This document shows positions 49,001 to 61,862 of a stretch of 64,000 nt of DNA, piece by piece; the stretch's first letter is position 1, and each line of letters opens with the position of its first letter. This DNA is from Lingula anatina (taxonomy: Eukaryota; Brachiopoda; Lingulata; Lingulida; Lingulidae). Made by a program: the position numbers and the translations under genes. A model generated the notes under the pieces. That model searched no databases. It saw nothing but the letters and a program-made list of their open reading frames with translations, and was not told the DNA's origin. Where the stretch lies: NCBI RefSeq assembly GCF_001039355.2, contig NW_019774192.1, positions 311,523 through 375,522 on the forward strand, given 5' to 3'.

Positions 49001-52000
49001 ACCATTTTTTAAATTCACATCTATCCACTTATTACATATCAATCATTCTTTTTCTCCTGAGTTGCAGACCTGAATAATATTAATACAATCATTATAACAA
49101 GTTTGAGTATCCTTCTTTTACTTATCTCCTTACATGTGAGCTTGTAAGCAGATGGTAAGAATACATTGAGTAAACAACAGACATATCCTCTACCAGTATT
49201 ACTTACTGCAGTATATGGAAGTTGTATTTTGTGTACATGGTCCTCATAATAGTCAACATCAGCCCATTCTTCTAACTCATTTATGTAATCTGTTGCCATG
49301 TGGGTATGCTCTCTTACTAGCTCCTAATGAATAACATTATCATAGGAGAAATATCTTTAAAATACAAGTAAAAGATATTGCAGAATCTCTTTTGCAAAAT
49401 GAAAAATACATAGTAATGACTTTTACTCTTTTTAAGAATGTATGAAAATATTGCATTTAATAATTCACACTGGGCAAAAAAAAAAGCATCTGAGTGGTTA
49501 TAAATTCACATCCAGTATTTTGTAAGACAACTTTAACTATCTAAAGAGCGTGCCATGTTTACCTCAGCTCTACTGAGAGTAATAGCTGCCATGTGACCAG
49601 GAAATTTCAGCTGCAGCATGCGATGCATGAAGGCGTCCAGATGGCAGCCGCCGGTATTGATCCTCCTGCAGTGACCAGCGTCCAGTCTTCCATTCTTCAC
49701 AGGCAGGAGATGGACACTCTGGTAGCCACATGAAACAACAATGCCATTAGCGGTCTCTGGAGTAAACATAAATTTAAAATAAATTATTATTTTAAAGAGG
49801 TGAAAAAGTTTTTTTAAATATTGTCTTGTCTGTTAAGATGTTAAAAAGTAAATAGTTTTAAAAAAGCATCATGCTACATCATGGTTGTTTAAGCAAAGCA
49901 ATTCTGACTATAAGTTGTTGTTCTTCTTTTAATCAGTATATATGGCGAATATATGATATCTGACCAGTCTAATGATAAATGACTTTGTCTAGCCTCAGAT
50001 CATACATCAAACATTTTAATGTTTGAATATTAAAATATGGAAAATATGATTATCACTGCACACTGCAAAATTATATTTTACTATGATAATGATGAAAAAC
50101 AATTATTTTTTAAAAAATATTCTTACCCTTTCTTAATCATTTCTAGTGCTTATCTAGGAACTGAAATATTTTAAGAAGTAAATAAAAAACTACTTGCCCG
50201 GGGTTGCATGATTTTTATAAAAGCTAAATAAAGAATCCACACCATAAGCCACTTGTGGTACATGATATCCCTCAAACAGAAGCTCAGACATCTCTGAAAA
50301 AGATATTTTCTCAAATAATTGGCCATCTCTAAAAATTATTGTGCACAACAAGATACTTGACACAATAAGATAATAAAAAGAGGAGATGTTATTTACAGAA
50401 TTATTTATCCAACAAGAATTCTCAGAAAAGCCAAATCTTACGTTGCCTACAGCGGTTTGGGTTGCTTGACACAAGAAGATAATAAGCTGAGGATTTCTTA
50501 TTTACAGATTTATTTAGCCAACAAGAATTCTCAAAGGAAGCCAAATCTTACGTTGCCTGCAGTGGTTGGGGTTACAGACAGGTTCTGTCATGACCACTGG
50601 GTGGTCCACCTGGCCCTGGGTGTTGATACCAAGGTGGGAGAACAGGTGATCTAGAACTTGCTCCTGGAATTAGGTCATGAATATAGGTCAACGGGTATGC
50701 AGCACTTATAAGAAAGTTCAAACATTCAACATAAGTTTTAACTTGCTCAAGTTTTCAAGTATTAAAAGTATGGAAATTCACATTTGTGTCTTCACAAATG
50801 AGCAACAGATTTTCAGTAAAATGAACATACACTTAAAAGTTGAGAACAAGCTGATTAAAAAATATAAATAAATACTGATGGAATATGATAAAAGTGAGCA
50901 AACAACTGCAACTCTTTGCTTCACAAGGTATTGTACCGATTCCATCCACTGCGACCGAGTTTCTCAACAGAACTCTCTTTCAACAACAAAATGGAAAGCA
51001 AAAAGTGACAATTTAAAGTGTACACTAAGTCTTGTTTTATTAGGTAATGCAAAATATTTATTTAATGGATACTTATATTATTTATTGCTCCTACTAACCT
51101 GTAGATCAAACTGTGTGACAATATTCCTGTCAAACTGACTCTTCAGCTGCCATCTCATAACCTCAAGGTTTCCTATGTCATTTCCTATCAGAGCATCTAG
51201 ATCCTGAAATAATGCAAAACTAGTAACAAATACTGTACATTTTAGCGATTTATGATTCAAAATAAGTTCTCTCCTTTATATTTCCTTATTCACTAAATAT
51301 AAGAAGTAAAATAAAACTAGGAAGTTGAAAAAGTAATATTCACATGCATGAAAAGTAAATCTATCAGCATGAAATACATGTCTGGTGTGGTGACAAAGTT
51401 ACCCAACTCTTTCTCAGATCTTCATTCACATTCAATACAGAATATTGGCAGTTTACAGGGGCAGATTGAAGTCGTCTTCTGGGTCTTCCAGGAGACGGTC
51501 AGATTTTTAAGTTTACATTGACGATGACTAATTTTTTCTGTCAGAAGACAGTCAGTAATGGAGGATGGATCAACAAAGATAATTTGGAAGACTGTCAGAA
51601 AATAATTCTAGATCCACCCCTAGTTTACACATTACCTTTTTCCCCCTCTGTCTGGCCACCAAGTTTTTAAAGATCATCTTTGGTTTTTCATCACTGGCCC
51701 AGCCTGCCCTGCACTGGTAGGAACCTAAAACCATTATAACAGTATGATCATTCATTGCAAAAAGTTTTAGCAAGCCAAAATAATACAGTAAGTTATATTG
51801 GATATCCATGCTAAAATAATATAAAATTTTAGCTTATAGTCTAAAACATACAACAATTCTAGAGAAAGCCTGTATAAAGTCAAAATTTTCTTACAAGCAG
51901 ATTACCACATATGATTTTACACAATACCACTAATGGATTTTTACACTAATGGATTCTTACAAGAGGATGGAAAATGTGATAGGCTGGCATCCTTGCATCA

Positions 52001-52955
52001 GTATTTTACTTGAATATGCTTTATCTGCATGGTTTATGGTATTTTCTACCCAACAATCAATACTGAGCAAGGTTACTTTAATACAAGCACTTTACCATTA
52101 TCTATGATCAATGGGATACGTGAATCTCTGAGTGAGTCTGGATACTCAAAGATTGGATCTGGACTTGGTTTTTCATCTTTGAAAGTGAACACATGGGGAT
52201 CATCTGAAAGAACATCAAATAATGGATCGACTGACATTTAAGTTAGTTCTTAAGTTATATATGAAATGCCATATTTCTTCTAGATATCTGATTGATAATA
52301 CAAGTGTAAATTACCATATGTTTTATTACAGATGTGATGCAATTCTGTACACCTACACAGAGTACCCATCTCTGAAATATCCCAATGTTCTTTTTTTTTT
52401 AAACAAACAGTTGAAAAATAGCACTGTACTAGCACTTAATTTCAAAATTTTATGAAAAGATCAACTGTGTTCAAGTAAGCATCAGTGTCTGGTATGACCT
52501 GCTTCTTAGACTATACTTTACCCTAACCCTATGGTAAATTGTTACAAACAAAGTCAATTTCATAGTAAACGGGAAAACAGTAATAATAAATTATACTAAA
52601 TGTACATTACTTACTATTCACAGCTACTTATTGTACATTTTTATACCACAGCAAAACACACGAAAGTTAGGGAATTTTTTAAGTAACCAAGGCTACATTT
52701 AGGATGAGTTAATGATTTAAGGCTTTGTAAACATCTTTCCAACCAACAAGACCAAAACCAAATTCATGCTTCGCGATATTCCCAGGCGTCTTAAGTTGAT
52801 TTCAAAATAAATAAAAAATAAATTAAAAAATCCCATTATGTATAAAATACTGCATAATTATTATGCATCTTTGTTTGTACTTAAACTTGCTTAAATAGGA
52901 CAGAATCCGCTAAATTTCAGCCGATTACTGAAAACTTACCTTCTGGTGCCGCCAT
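43056..52955 (-). CDS. ACTR5: Actin-related protein 5, INO80 complex subunit (20 coding exons, 712 aa)
   Basis: Exons: 52955-52940, 52203-52096, 51724-51636, 51203-51099, 50663-50552, 50293-50198, 49756-49563, 49323-49207, 48953-48855, 48625-48545, 48146-48015, 47443-47294, 46933-46850, 46524-46416, 45852-45782, 45400-45306, 44625-44545, 44304-44187, 43801-43690, 43225-43056; phases agree. ARP5 works in the nucleus as part of the INO80 nucleosome remodeller. Actin-fold parts are visible: [15 protein letters not shown] at the first phosphate loop (DNG 40-42), [19 protein letters not shown], and LTGGCVSF near 623. A charged, coiled-coil-like insertion, about residues 280-552, with [20 protein letters not shown], is typical of ARP5. 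The end, [14 protein letters not shown], is also characteristic. Intron 6 uses a GC donor (50197-50196). A possible AATAAA lies on the minus strand at 42783-42788. Confidence 0.95.
43516..43592. repeat. Dispersed repeat shared by two ACTR5 introns
   Basis: TCATCCTA(C/T)T(A/G)TTCAAA, GGATAA(G/C)TCAGTTACAACTA and CTCTACATCCC occur here and again, slightly changed, at about 44866-44935 in the same orientation. Non-coding. Confidence 0.6.
50354..50573. repeat. ~109-bp tandem duplication at the 3' end of ACTR5 exon 5
   Basis: The units start at about 50354 and 50463. Each carries CCAAATCTTACGTTGCCT, which on the minus strand is the end of exon 5 plus its GTAAGA donor. The copy at 50354-50462 lies just inside intron 5 and so offers a decoy donor. 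Only the unit joined to the full exon (50552-50663) keeps coding continuity. Confidence 0.85.
51456..51622. mobile_element. MITE in ACTR5 intron 3
   Basis: The ends are AGGGGCAGAT and ATCCACCCCT. AGTTTAC occurs on both sides (51450-51456 and 51622-51628), consistent with a 7-8 bp target duplication as in hAT elements. The body matches the element at 40438-40605 in inverted orientation. The insertion ends about 14 bp from the exon 3 edge. Confidence 0.75.
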
Positions 52956-53178
52956 GCTGCTCGTTTTCGAACTTTAATATAAAAGAACAAGAGAAGCTTT
53001 GAACTCTCAACTTTTGTAAATAAATAAGTGATTGTATCCCAGCATTACATAAATTTGCAATTTTTAATATATTTTATTGAAATTCTATATGTTATTTAAA
53101 AATAATACTGGTAAATAGTTATTTGTGTTTTTATTTTTCGAAGCACCGCCTACCGGCTATATTGGTAAACACAGAGAA
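52956..53178. promoter_or_regulatory. Shared 223-bp spacer between ACTR5 and ANAPC2
   Basis: The two ATGs point away from each other with 223 bp between them, which must hold both 5' UTRs and both core promoters. The two edges carry GC-rich start contexts (GCCGCCAT on one side, AATGGCGG on the other). The middle is AT-rich and I saw no strong TATA box. A bidirectional promoter is inferred from spacing. Confidence 0.7.
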
Positions 53179-56100
53179 ATGGCGGTAGCTGTTGAAAATG
53201 TCAATGCTGCTTGGAACTTTATTACTGGTGCCCTCTCCCCACAAAACGTGCCGGTAGGTGTACATTTTACAAAACGGATGTATTATTCTCTAAATATGTA
53301 AACTAAATATCTGTTGTTTGCAGACGTACAGATGTTGGCATGACAAATAATGAGATATGTCTCTGCACTGTAAAGTTAGGTATATCAGAAAAATTTTCAA
53401 ACTGATCAGAAAATTAAAATACTTATATCATCTGAAAGGTAATGCAAAAACCGGATGAAATCATTTGGAATTTTTTAAATATTCCTACAAGCAACAAAGA
53501 TATTGAAGTTTTTTAACTGCAAAAATCCACCAAAAGTGTCCACACTTCTCAGCTCAAAACCTGTGCCCACTGACCAGCAGTGATCACTCAGGCGCAGCAG
53601 AGCACCCTGTGTGTCTTTGTGGGCTCATAGCCTGTGACTAATCAGGGCAAAGCTATTTCCCTGTGGTAATTTTCACATCATGTAATATTGCGGATTAAAT
53701 TAACTATACTTCGCAACCTTCAAATTTCATGATTTTTCTACATAATATAGCTAATTTCATAAACTTTGCTGGATATAAATTTCAAAAAGATGATACCAGC
53801 ACTTAACTGAAATTTTTTATCATTTTGTAGAGGCAAAGCTTAAAACAAGCAGAACCGAAACTTGTCAAAGACTGCAACATGGGAAAATCACGTGACCGGA
53901 TTTTACTCTTTGATTTACAACTTATTTAGTTAATGGCTTGTATTAGTTTTTTTACGCGGCGCTAAAAGAGAGATTTAAAAAAGGGGTTCCATAGGCGAAC
54001 TGTCAGCAGGCCGACTTCAGTTTTACACTTCACTGCCCGTGGACAGTTACGACTGTAGCGCCCCTAGCGGATTGTGATCTACCTAGTAAAGTCTAGACTA
54101 ATGTAATTTACACTGTAAAGATCAGCAATTTATTATTTTCTAACTTACAGAATCAGCCTGCAAGTAGAGAGCAGCTATGTGTGGCTGCGGATATTCTGAG
54201 GAATCATGGCATGGGAGAAGTAATTCAGGAATATTTTCTAGAAATACTAAAGCAAGACATCAGACAGAACGTTTCTCCAAGATTTTGGAAAAGCTATGAC
54301 ACTAGCACAACAGATGTAAACACATTGTACAATTCTATAGGTGAACTATACAAGTACCTGTCCACTTATTTTCCTTGTTTTGAAAGATTGGACTTAATAT
54401 GTCAGCATTTAGGAGCCCAGGAAGAGAGGTTATTACAGCCAGAAAGTGTGAGACAAACAGCACAGAGGGTTTTCAAAGCTGTGATATTCTTCTGTCCTCC
54501 CAAATGTTTCCACGAGGCAGTGCACAAGGCATACTCCCAAGCTGTTAAGATTTATAACCATAGGAATCAGCAGAATGGTGTGTTTTGTTTTGTTTGAGAT
54601 GCTGCAAAAGATTTTTTTCAGTGCTGAAGTTGGTCATAAGATTGAAATTTTAATTAAAAAATTTAGTTATATTTATTTTTCAATTTTATTATTTATATTT
54701 TGTGTTATGTGTTATCATTATTTATTTATTTATTTATTTTAGTGCTTGTCAAATTAAACATGAAAAGTTTTTTTAGTAGATGGCAGTTAATTTTCAAAGA
54801 TTATCCTATGCTTTTATACTGATTTGTATATCCTATACTATTATACCGATTTGTATTTTATGGAAAATGTTTTTCATTATTCTTCATCAGGTGAAGATAA
54901 GGAGGAAGAAGAAGAAAGTCTCAAGTGCCAGGGTTGTAATGAACTCCTGGAAAGCTGTCAGTGTGACAGTATCATGGGGAAATTTCAAACATTTAACAAG
55001 CAGCTGTAAGTTCTTCAAATGTGGTTATTATAAATCCCCAGCTCTTTAATCTTAGCCATAATTAAATTTATATCTAGTCAGTTCACTTTTTGTTTGACAT
55101 TGGTCAAAAACTGATGTATGCATGTATACACTGTAACACACCTGATGAATGCACAGTTTTTCTGAGAATTTTTAAAGAAGTTTATCTATTTATTTATAAT
55201 ATTTAATATTCAATATTTATTTTTGTTTATAATATTTATTATTAAGTACTTCTCTTCTTTATCTGAATATATAAAAAGGAAAATCCATACTTTGTTGGTA
55301 AAGCCAATTGACCAGAATATTGTGGGTGGTAGAAATATAATTTCAAATTGACAGAAATATTATGCAATTATAAATAGTTACAGTAAAGTTTAGGAGTCTG
55401 ATGTAGAATGACGCCAGAATGGGAATACTGTAATACACAAGGATTATCTAACCAATAGATAAATAAAAATTGAATTTATCTTTCAGTGATGAACTAGGAT
55501 TACTAGAATATATCTCGGGAGGGTCAGTGACGTCTATCACCAATGAGGACTTCAAACTTTACATAGAGCACACATGCAAGGGAAACTTTGAGACATCCTA
55601 TGTGGCTTTCTTAGAGAATGTGAGTACTAGCAAATTGCCAAATATATTGAACTTCATAATTCATTCTTCTATCAAGTGTGAAAATTTTTAATGATGAAAT
55701 GATAAATTAGTACAAAAATATTAATACTTGGTTTTATTCAGGATGCACTGTTTGTAAAGCCTTTTTTTATGAGTGAAAAATATAAGATTTACATGTAGTA
55801 TTAAAGTTTATAAAGGAACTATCTCAATACCAAGTGCTTATGTAGTATAAATAATATACATTGTTGTAAAGTTTGGCATCATTTTGAAATTAGGTTACAA
55901 ATGTTTATGATGTGATAAAATACATTACTTTTTTTTACTGTAATAGTTAGTAAAATTCACTATCAGTTAAAATATGATTTTTCTTTTTTTTTTAATTGAA
56001 AAATATGGATTGACATTTGAACACCAGTTTAACAGTACTTAGTGTATCTTAAACAGATAAAGCATGCTGTGTTGACACTTACAGTGGCTGGATGTGACGG

Positions 56101-59100
56101 TCTTAGGCTGGTTAACACTGATCTATGGTGGGAAGGACATCAGCTCATTAAAAGCCAGACTCCAGCATTACCTGTATGATACGTATGGCCGTGCTAGGAT
56201 AGAGCAGTTGTTCAATATCATTGTCGACTTCCCTGAGTCTAGACCAGCTCTTGATGACTTAAAGGTATTAAGGGAAGGATATTTTTTTATTTAGAAAAAT
56301 TAGCAGCCTCTAACTGATAGGAAAATACATGTATCACTCTAGTTACCACATGTAAGCAATGGTCTTTCCTATTTACAGACTAAGAAAAGAGAATATAACT
56401 TTGTACACATACATGTAACTGAGAAAAGATTAAATTGGGGAAGAAGAATTTAATCTTTTTTCATTTTAGTGTACACTTTTTTTTGGCAACTTTATATATT
56501 GTCTCAAGACATTGAATTTGTCTGTGTAAATTTGTAGTCATTTCATTATTTCAGGTATGTCTTCAGAAGACTGACCTCAGAGGACATTTGGTGAAGGAGC
56601 TGAAGACGGCATTTGAGAACAGGTTGCTGCATCCAGGTATGAAATGAGTGTGTCACTGCAGTAGGCGTGACAGTTTGTTTGTGTTATCTGTGAAAGCTGC
56701 TGTAACTGTGGTACCATAGAAAAAAACTCCTGTAAATGATGTTAATTCCTTCGGATAGTACTTGATAACATGAATATTGTCCATATCGTGAATACTAAAG
56801 AATAGTTGACAGAAGCATTGTTGTAAATGTTGACAGTGGTATTGACCACATTGATATTAGGAACTCCATTTTGATGTCGGAAATTAGGGTCTTGTTTTGT
56901 CAGTAGGTAGGCTGAATTTGAAAAGAGGTCTGAGACTAAACTACCTGAATCTGCGTCCAGTGCAGTGGCTTCTTAGCTGAAATTAATTTGAATTTTGCAT
57001 TTAGCATAGCTTTTTGTTGTATAATTTTAATTTTTTTTTTTTCACAAATGCTGAAGTTTCCTTCAAGTTTAGTCAGGTAGTAACAGTTGTGTAGTCAAAT
57101 GTGTTAGATATGACAGTTTGTCATGTTACATGCGAAAGGCATAATGCAGTAGGTGTTATCTCCTAAGTTTTTTAAGCTTTGATGAAATTAAGCACAGATG
57201 TAAAAAAAATTTGAAGTGAATTTGAAGGCATATAGTATTGGCTCTTTTTTTATCTTTTGCAGGTGTAAATACCACCGACATCCTGACAGCCTACATCTCC
57301 TCAATCAGAGCCCTCAGAGTGCTAGATCCCACTGGAGTCCTGCTGGAACTTGTCTGTGAGCCTGTCAGGAAGTATTTAAGGTGTGGAAAACTGTTAAAAT
57401 TAAGTTTGAATTTTTTATGTAAATAATGAACAATAAAAGTTAACCAGTTTGGGTATTTATGTGTGAGTCTCAGTGTATATTGATACATATTGTGTTTTTG
57501 TGATTTTATGTGAAACATTATGCATTTGTCTTGTTTACACACTTTAGGTTAATTATTTATGTCAGTTAATGTGTAAATTCCAGTAATAGTCATTAAACTG
57601 ACTAATTCTATCCATTTTTTTTTTCATTTGATAAGGTAAGGGTATTTTAAAGATTTATTATAATACATAGAATAAAAGACAACACAGTCTGCTGTAAAGT
57701 TGCCAATCTAACAGAAGAGGGCAGTAATGAGTTATCAGAGGAGTTATTCTATGTATAATATTATATATACCGGGTAATATATCTAGATCAAGAGATGACA
57801 CAGTCCGCTGTATAGTTGCCAGTCTGACAGAAGAAGGCAGTAATGAGTTATCAGAGGAGTTATTCAAAGGGAACACACTGGTGCTGGATGAGACTTGTCA
57901 GAGTGATGAGGAAGATGAGGATTGGGAAAACTGGATGCCAGATCCTGTGGATGCTGATCCAGGTCAGTTCTTCTCTGACTTGGATTTGTTTTAATCTAGT
58001 AATAATTATTGTTATGGTCATGCTATTTATAAATTTCTGGTAGCCTGCTCTGTGTTATCTTTTTTGATGGGGAGTGAACATTTTGTATGCGTTAATGATA
58101 GTTTGAGATATTTTATATGATAAGTAAGAGTAGACCCGAACCATTATGGATAAATAAAAATTGAAGAAGATTAGAGTTAAGCAGTGTTTATCAGCTAATA
58201 CCAAAGCAAAATGTAATAAAAACAAAGTTTGTTCAAGATAAACGATAATTTGACTTGTACTTCGAATCAAGGAGTTATGCAGTCTACTGCGTTATAAATC
58301 CTTTAGCAATATTATACAGTCATTCATTTATTACATGATCTTTGATTTCAGCTAAGACAAGTAAAAGCAGAAGGACATCAGACATAATAAGCATGCTGGT
58401 GAACATATATGGCAGTAAAGAACTGTTTGTTAATGAATACAGGACTCTGCTGGCTGACCGTATCCTGTCTCAGTTCAGTTATGATACAGAGAGAGAAATT
58501 AGGTGAGGAATAGAAGCACTGTCAGACCCTGAGCAGATCTTGAAAACATACATCTTAAATTTGGTAGACTTGAAATGTATTTAAATGGGCCATAATTCTT
58601 TGTTTATTAACTTATCAATTAGCATTATTTTTTTAATTATTATTATTTTTTGCATATAACAATAAGTATGTTTTGGCATGTGCATCACGTATGGCTTTGC
58701 CCACAAAAACTTTTCATGGTTATGTTAGCATTTTTCCACCTGAAGTGAAAAATTCACTTGAAAAAAGGCACTGTTTTGATTTTATTTCCAGGTATCTTGA
58801 ACTGTTAAAACTTCGATTTGGCGAGTCCCAGCTCCACTATTGTGAGGTGATGCTGAAGGATGTGGCTGACTCCAAACGTATCAATTCTCACATTGCTGAA
58901 CAGAAAGAGAGGGAGGAAGCACAGGGAGTAGAGAGAGAGGATGCAGAGGTAGTAGTTGTTGTTTTTTATTTTATTTTATTTTATTTTATTTATTATATTT
59001 TTTTTTTCAGTATGATTTTAAATTGAACTGAATTATTATGGATCAGGTGGAAGCTCAGTTAATTCATCATAAACAAAGAATAAGTAAAACCTATGAGATT

Positions 59101-61098
59101 GGAAGGCAATCAGAGTCGATTGCAGTACTATAGAATATTCTGCACCGTGATATCATGTTATTCACTCATTCAGGAAACATTTCATTTTACAGTTTACTTT
59201 TTTTCAGGAAATTCCAGTGAATTCTATGGTGCTTTCTGCTCAGTTCTGGCCCAGTTTCAGAGAAGAAAAGATTGAGCTACCAGAAATAATGCAGACATCT
59301 TTAAAGACTTACACAAAATCCTTTGAGGCTTTGAAAGGAAATAGAACTTTACAGTGGAAACCACATTTAGGTAATAAAAAAAAACACACTGTATACACTG
59401 TATTTATGGAAGGCTTTTATTATTTTGGATATATTATCATGAATATAACATTATTCATATGAGCATATAAAGGCATTTATAACTTTGATAAGTACTTAAC
59501 AATTCTTTAGATTTAAGGGAATATTGTTGGTAAAAAGTGTTCCAATAAAGCTTCTTTTTTCAGTTTATTTTCAGCATTGTACGGAAGAATATTCATCAAT
59601 TTTTTTTCTTTTTTCCCCCTATACAAGTACTGAGTATATGTGTGGCATTTTACTTCTGCGTATCCATTCTGATAACTCTCTGTCAGGAAATTAACCATTC
59701 AAATATTGTACTTCATTAATTCTTTTTTCCAGGTCTGATGGATATAGAAATTGAGCTGAAGAACAGCAAAACATTGAACATGAAAGTGACTCCAGTTCAA
59801 GCTGCCATCTTCATGCAATTTCAAGAAAAAGGTATGATGTTTGCTCTTTTATTCAGAACAAATATTTTACTTGCATCAACAATTTTGTCAATAGATCATG
59901 GGGAAAAAATGAGAATTGTGATTGTTGGATATGTAAATTTGTTTATAGTTATTCTATTCAAAATTTCACCTGTAGTATTCATTAGGATTTTTAGGTCAGT
60001 TGATTTTATGCCAACAGCATGAATTTTTATGAATATTCTTCTTTTAATGTTTGTAAATTAACAGCAGTGTTGAAAATTAATTGGTGTGTTTTTAACCTCC
60101 TATATTTTCAAATTGGCATTTTTTCCTTCACATGATGCTTTTTGTCACTTCATTGTTCAACATAAACAGCAATGTTGCTGTCATTGAACACCTCCAATAT
60201 TTTTTAATCGTAATTATTTGGTCACATTATCAGGGAATACCCAGATGAATTTTCTTTCTCTTAAATTCTATTCAGAAAAATGGACAGTCGATGAGCTTAG
60301 TACAGTGTTAAAGATGCCCAGTGCAGCATTGAGGAGGAAGATCACATTCTGGCAGACTAAGGGACTTCTGAAAGAAGAAGTAACAGACACTTTTGTGTTG
60401 GTCGAGGAACACAAGGCTCGTCATAACGACATCATGGTCGTAGATGAAGACGAGGCTGAGTCTGCCATGGCGTCGTCACATGATCAGCGCGAGGAGGAGA
60501 TGCAGGTATGGTGCAAGAGTAGAATTATTTATTAATTTAATATTTAATAAAAATGATGTACACTTATCTGAGGTTGTGGTTGAAATTTTCAGTTTTTGTC
60601 CGTTGATTGATTTGGTGACTGAATTATTCATTAAAATTTTTTGTTTTATCATCATTTTTGCTTTGTTTTTGTTATATTTATTCACTTATTTTACTGTTGC
60701 AAAACTTGCTGCAATATAAAAAGACAATTTTTCAATTGTAAAGTTTTTGAAGAGCTTTCTCTTTTGTATAAACAAATTAGCTCCAGTACAGTATTGGAAG
60801 TTTTTGTATATGCATTCAGTGCCATTCTTTTTCACTGTAATTATAGATGACTCTTTTTCTTAACAATTACAAAATTTATCTACAGGTCTACTGGTCCTAC
60901 ATAGTTGGGATGCTAACCAACCTGGAGTCCCTCCCCTTGGAGAGAATCCACACTATGTTGAAGATGTTTGCCATGCAGGGGCCTACCACGTCAGAGTGTT
61001 GTGTACAGGAACTGAAAACATTCTTGGACAGAAAAGTGAAGGAACAGAAACTGTTGTATTCTGGAGGGGTTTACCGGTTGCCGAAAGGAGGTAGCTGA
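53179..61098 (+). CDS. ANAPC2: Anaphase-promoting complex subunit 2 (14 coding exons, 772 aa)
   Basis: Exons: 53179-53253, 54151-54577, 54891-55005, 55487-55619, 56085-56264, 56555-56636, 57263-57380, 57787-57962, 58352-58502, 58792-58948, 59208-59370, 59733-59831, 60276-60505, 60886-61098; all GT-AG and in phase. ANAPC2 is the cullin-like scaffold that, with the RING subunit ANAPC11, forms the catalytic core of the APC/C ubiquitin ligase controlling mitotic exit. The cullin homology region is clear from about residue 436: RRTSDIISMLVNIYGSKELF, NEYRTLLADRIL, LLKLRFGESQLHYCEVMLKD, AQFWPSF. The C-terminal winged-helix part follows (WTVDELSTVLKMPSAALRRK; end YSGGVYRLPKGGS). A CxxCx6CxC cluster at 180-192 stands out in the N-terminal half. 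Start ATG has G at -3 and +4. A duplicated piece of exon 8 lies in intron 7. Confidence 0.96.
57678..57749 (+). pseudogene. Decoy duplicate of ANAPC2 exon 8 (72 bp)
   Basis: 57678-57749 repeats 57794-57865 of exon 8 at an offset of 116 bp with about eight differences; the last 30 or so bases are nearly identical. It is open in the coding frame and is followed by a stop, not a donor, so it looks non-functional as an exon. Confidence 0.85.
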
Positions 61099-61285
61099 AA
61101 ACGTTTTCATATCTGAATGTGTACATATGTAGTCTTGTCTCATCAGTCCCTGCAGCCGCTGGTGTCATGCATTTAGGCAAATGTTGCATCATCTGTTTCT
61201 AGCTGTAGATTGTACGTGAGGAATTATGTCATAGGAAAGATATCAATGCAGATACACCAAGAGAAGAAATTTTTATCATGCTGAA

Positions 61286-61351
61286 AATAAATGATTGGAT
61301 GACCGTAAATCTAAGTTTCTTTTTTCTTGAAGAATACCCAGTTCAAATAAA
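61286..61351 (+). terminator. ANAPC2 polyadenylation signals (AATAAA x2)
   Basis: AATAAA occurs at 61286-61291 and 61346-61351, 188 and 248 bp after the stop codon. Either could set the 3' end. The convergent gene begins its coding end at 61863. Confidence 0.6.
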
Positions 61352-61862
61352 TGCACTGCAGCAGTTGTATTGCCAAATATCCTAAAGCTTTGTGCGATGG
61401 CCTTTTTTTTCATATACTGCCCAGTCTAGTCTTCACAACTGAATTAAAACTTTTCAGAGTTTATGCGTCGGATGTTTTTAAACAACACTTTCACTGGCTG
61501 TAAATTGGAGAACACTGATATCATTTGGATTTGAGCATTAAAATACTGTAAAATTCAGTTGATAAAAAATATTAAACACTTTCTTCAACTGATTTTTATT
61601 TTGCCAAATCAAAACTTAATGAGTTGAAAACAGATAATGACAAATAACTGAAACCAACAAAACTTTATCTCAATAAAGATTCGTACATTAACAAATTATA
61701 TACTATTTAATTTAATCAATTAATAATGAAAGTGAAAATTGAACACAGGGAATTTTCCTGGTGCTTCTCTTTAACTTCTGTAACCCAAGTCTTTTTCTTT
61801 TTACAATCTTTGAATACAACACTGGTAAAGGTATTTCGCAGAATGAAATTTCCACTGGTCGC

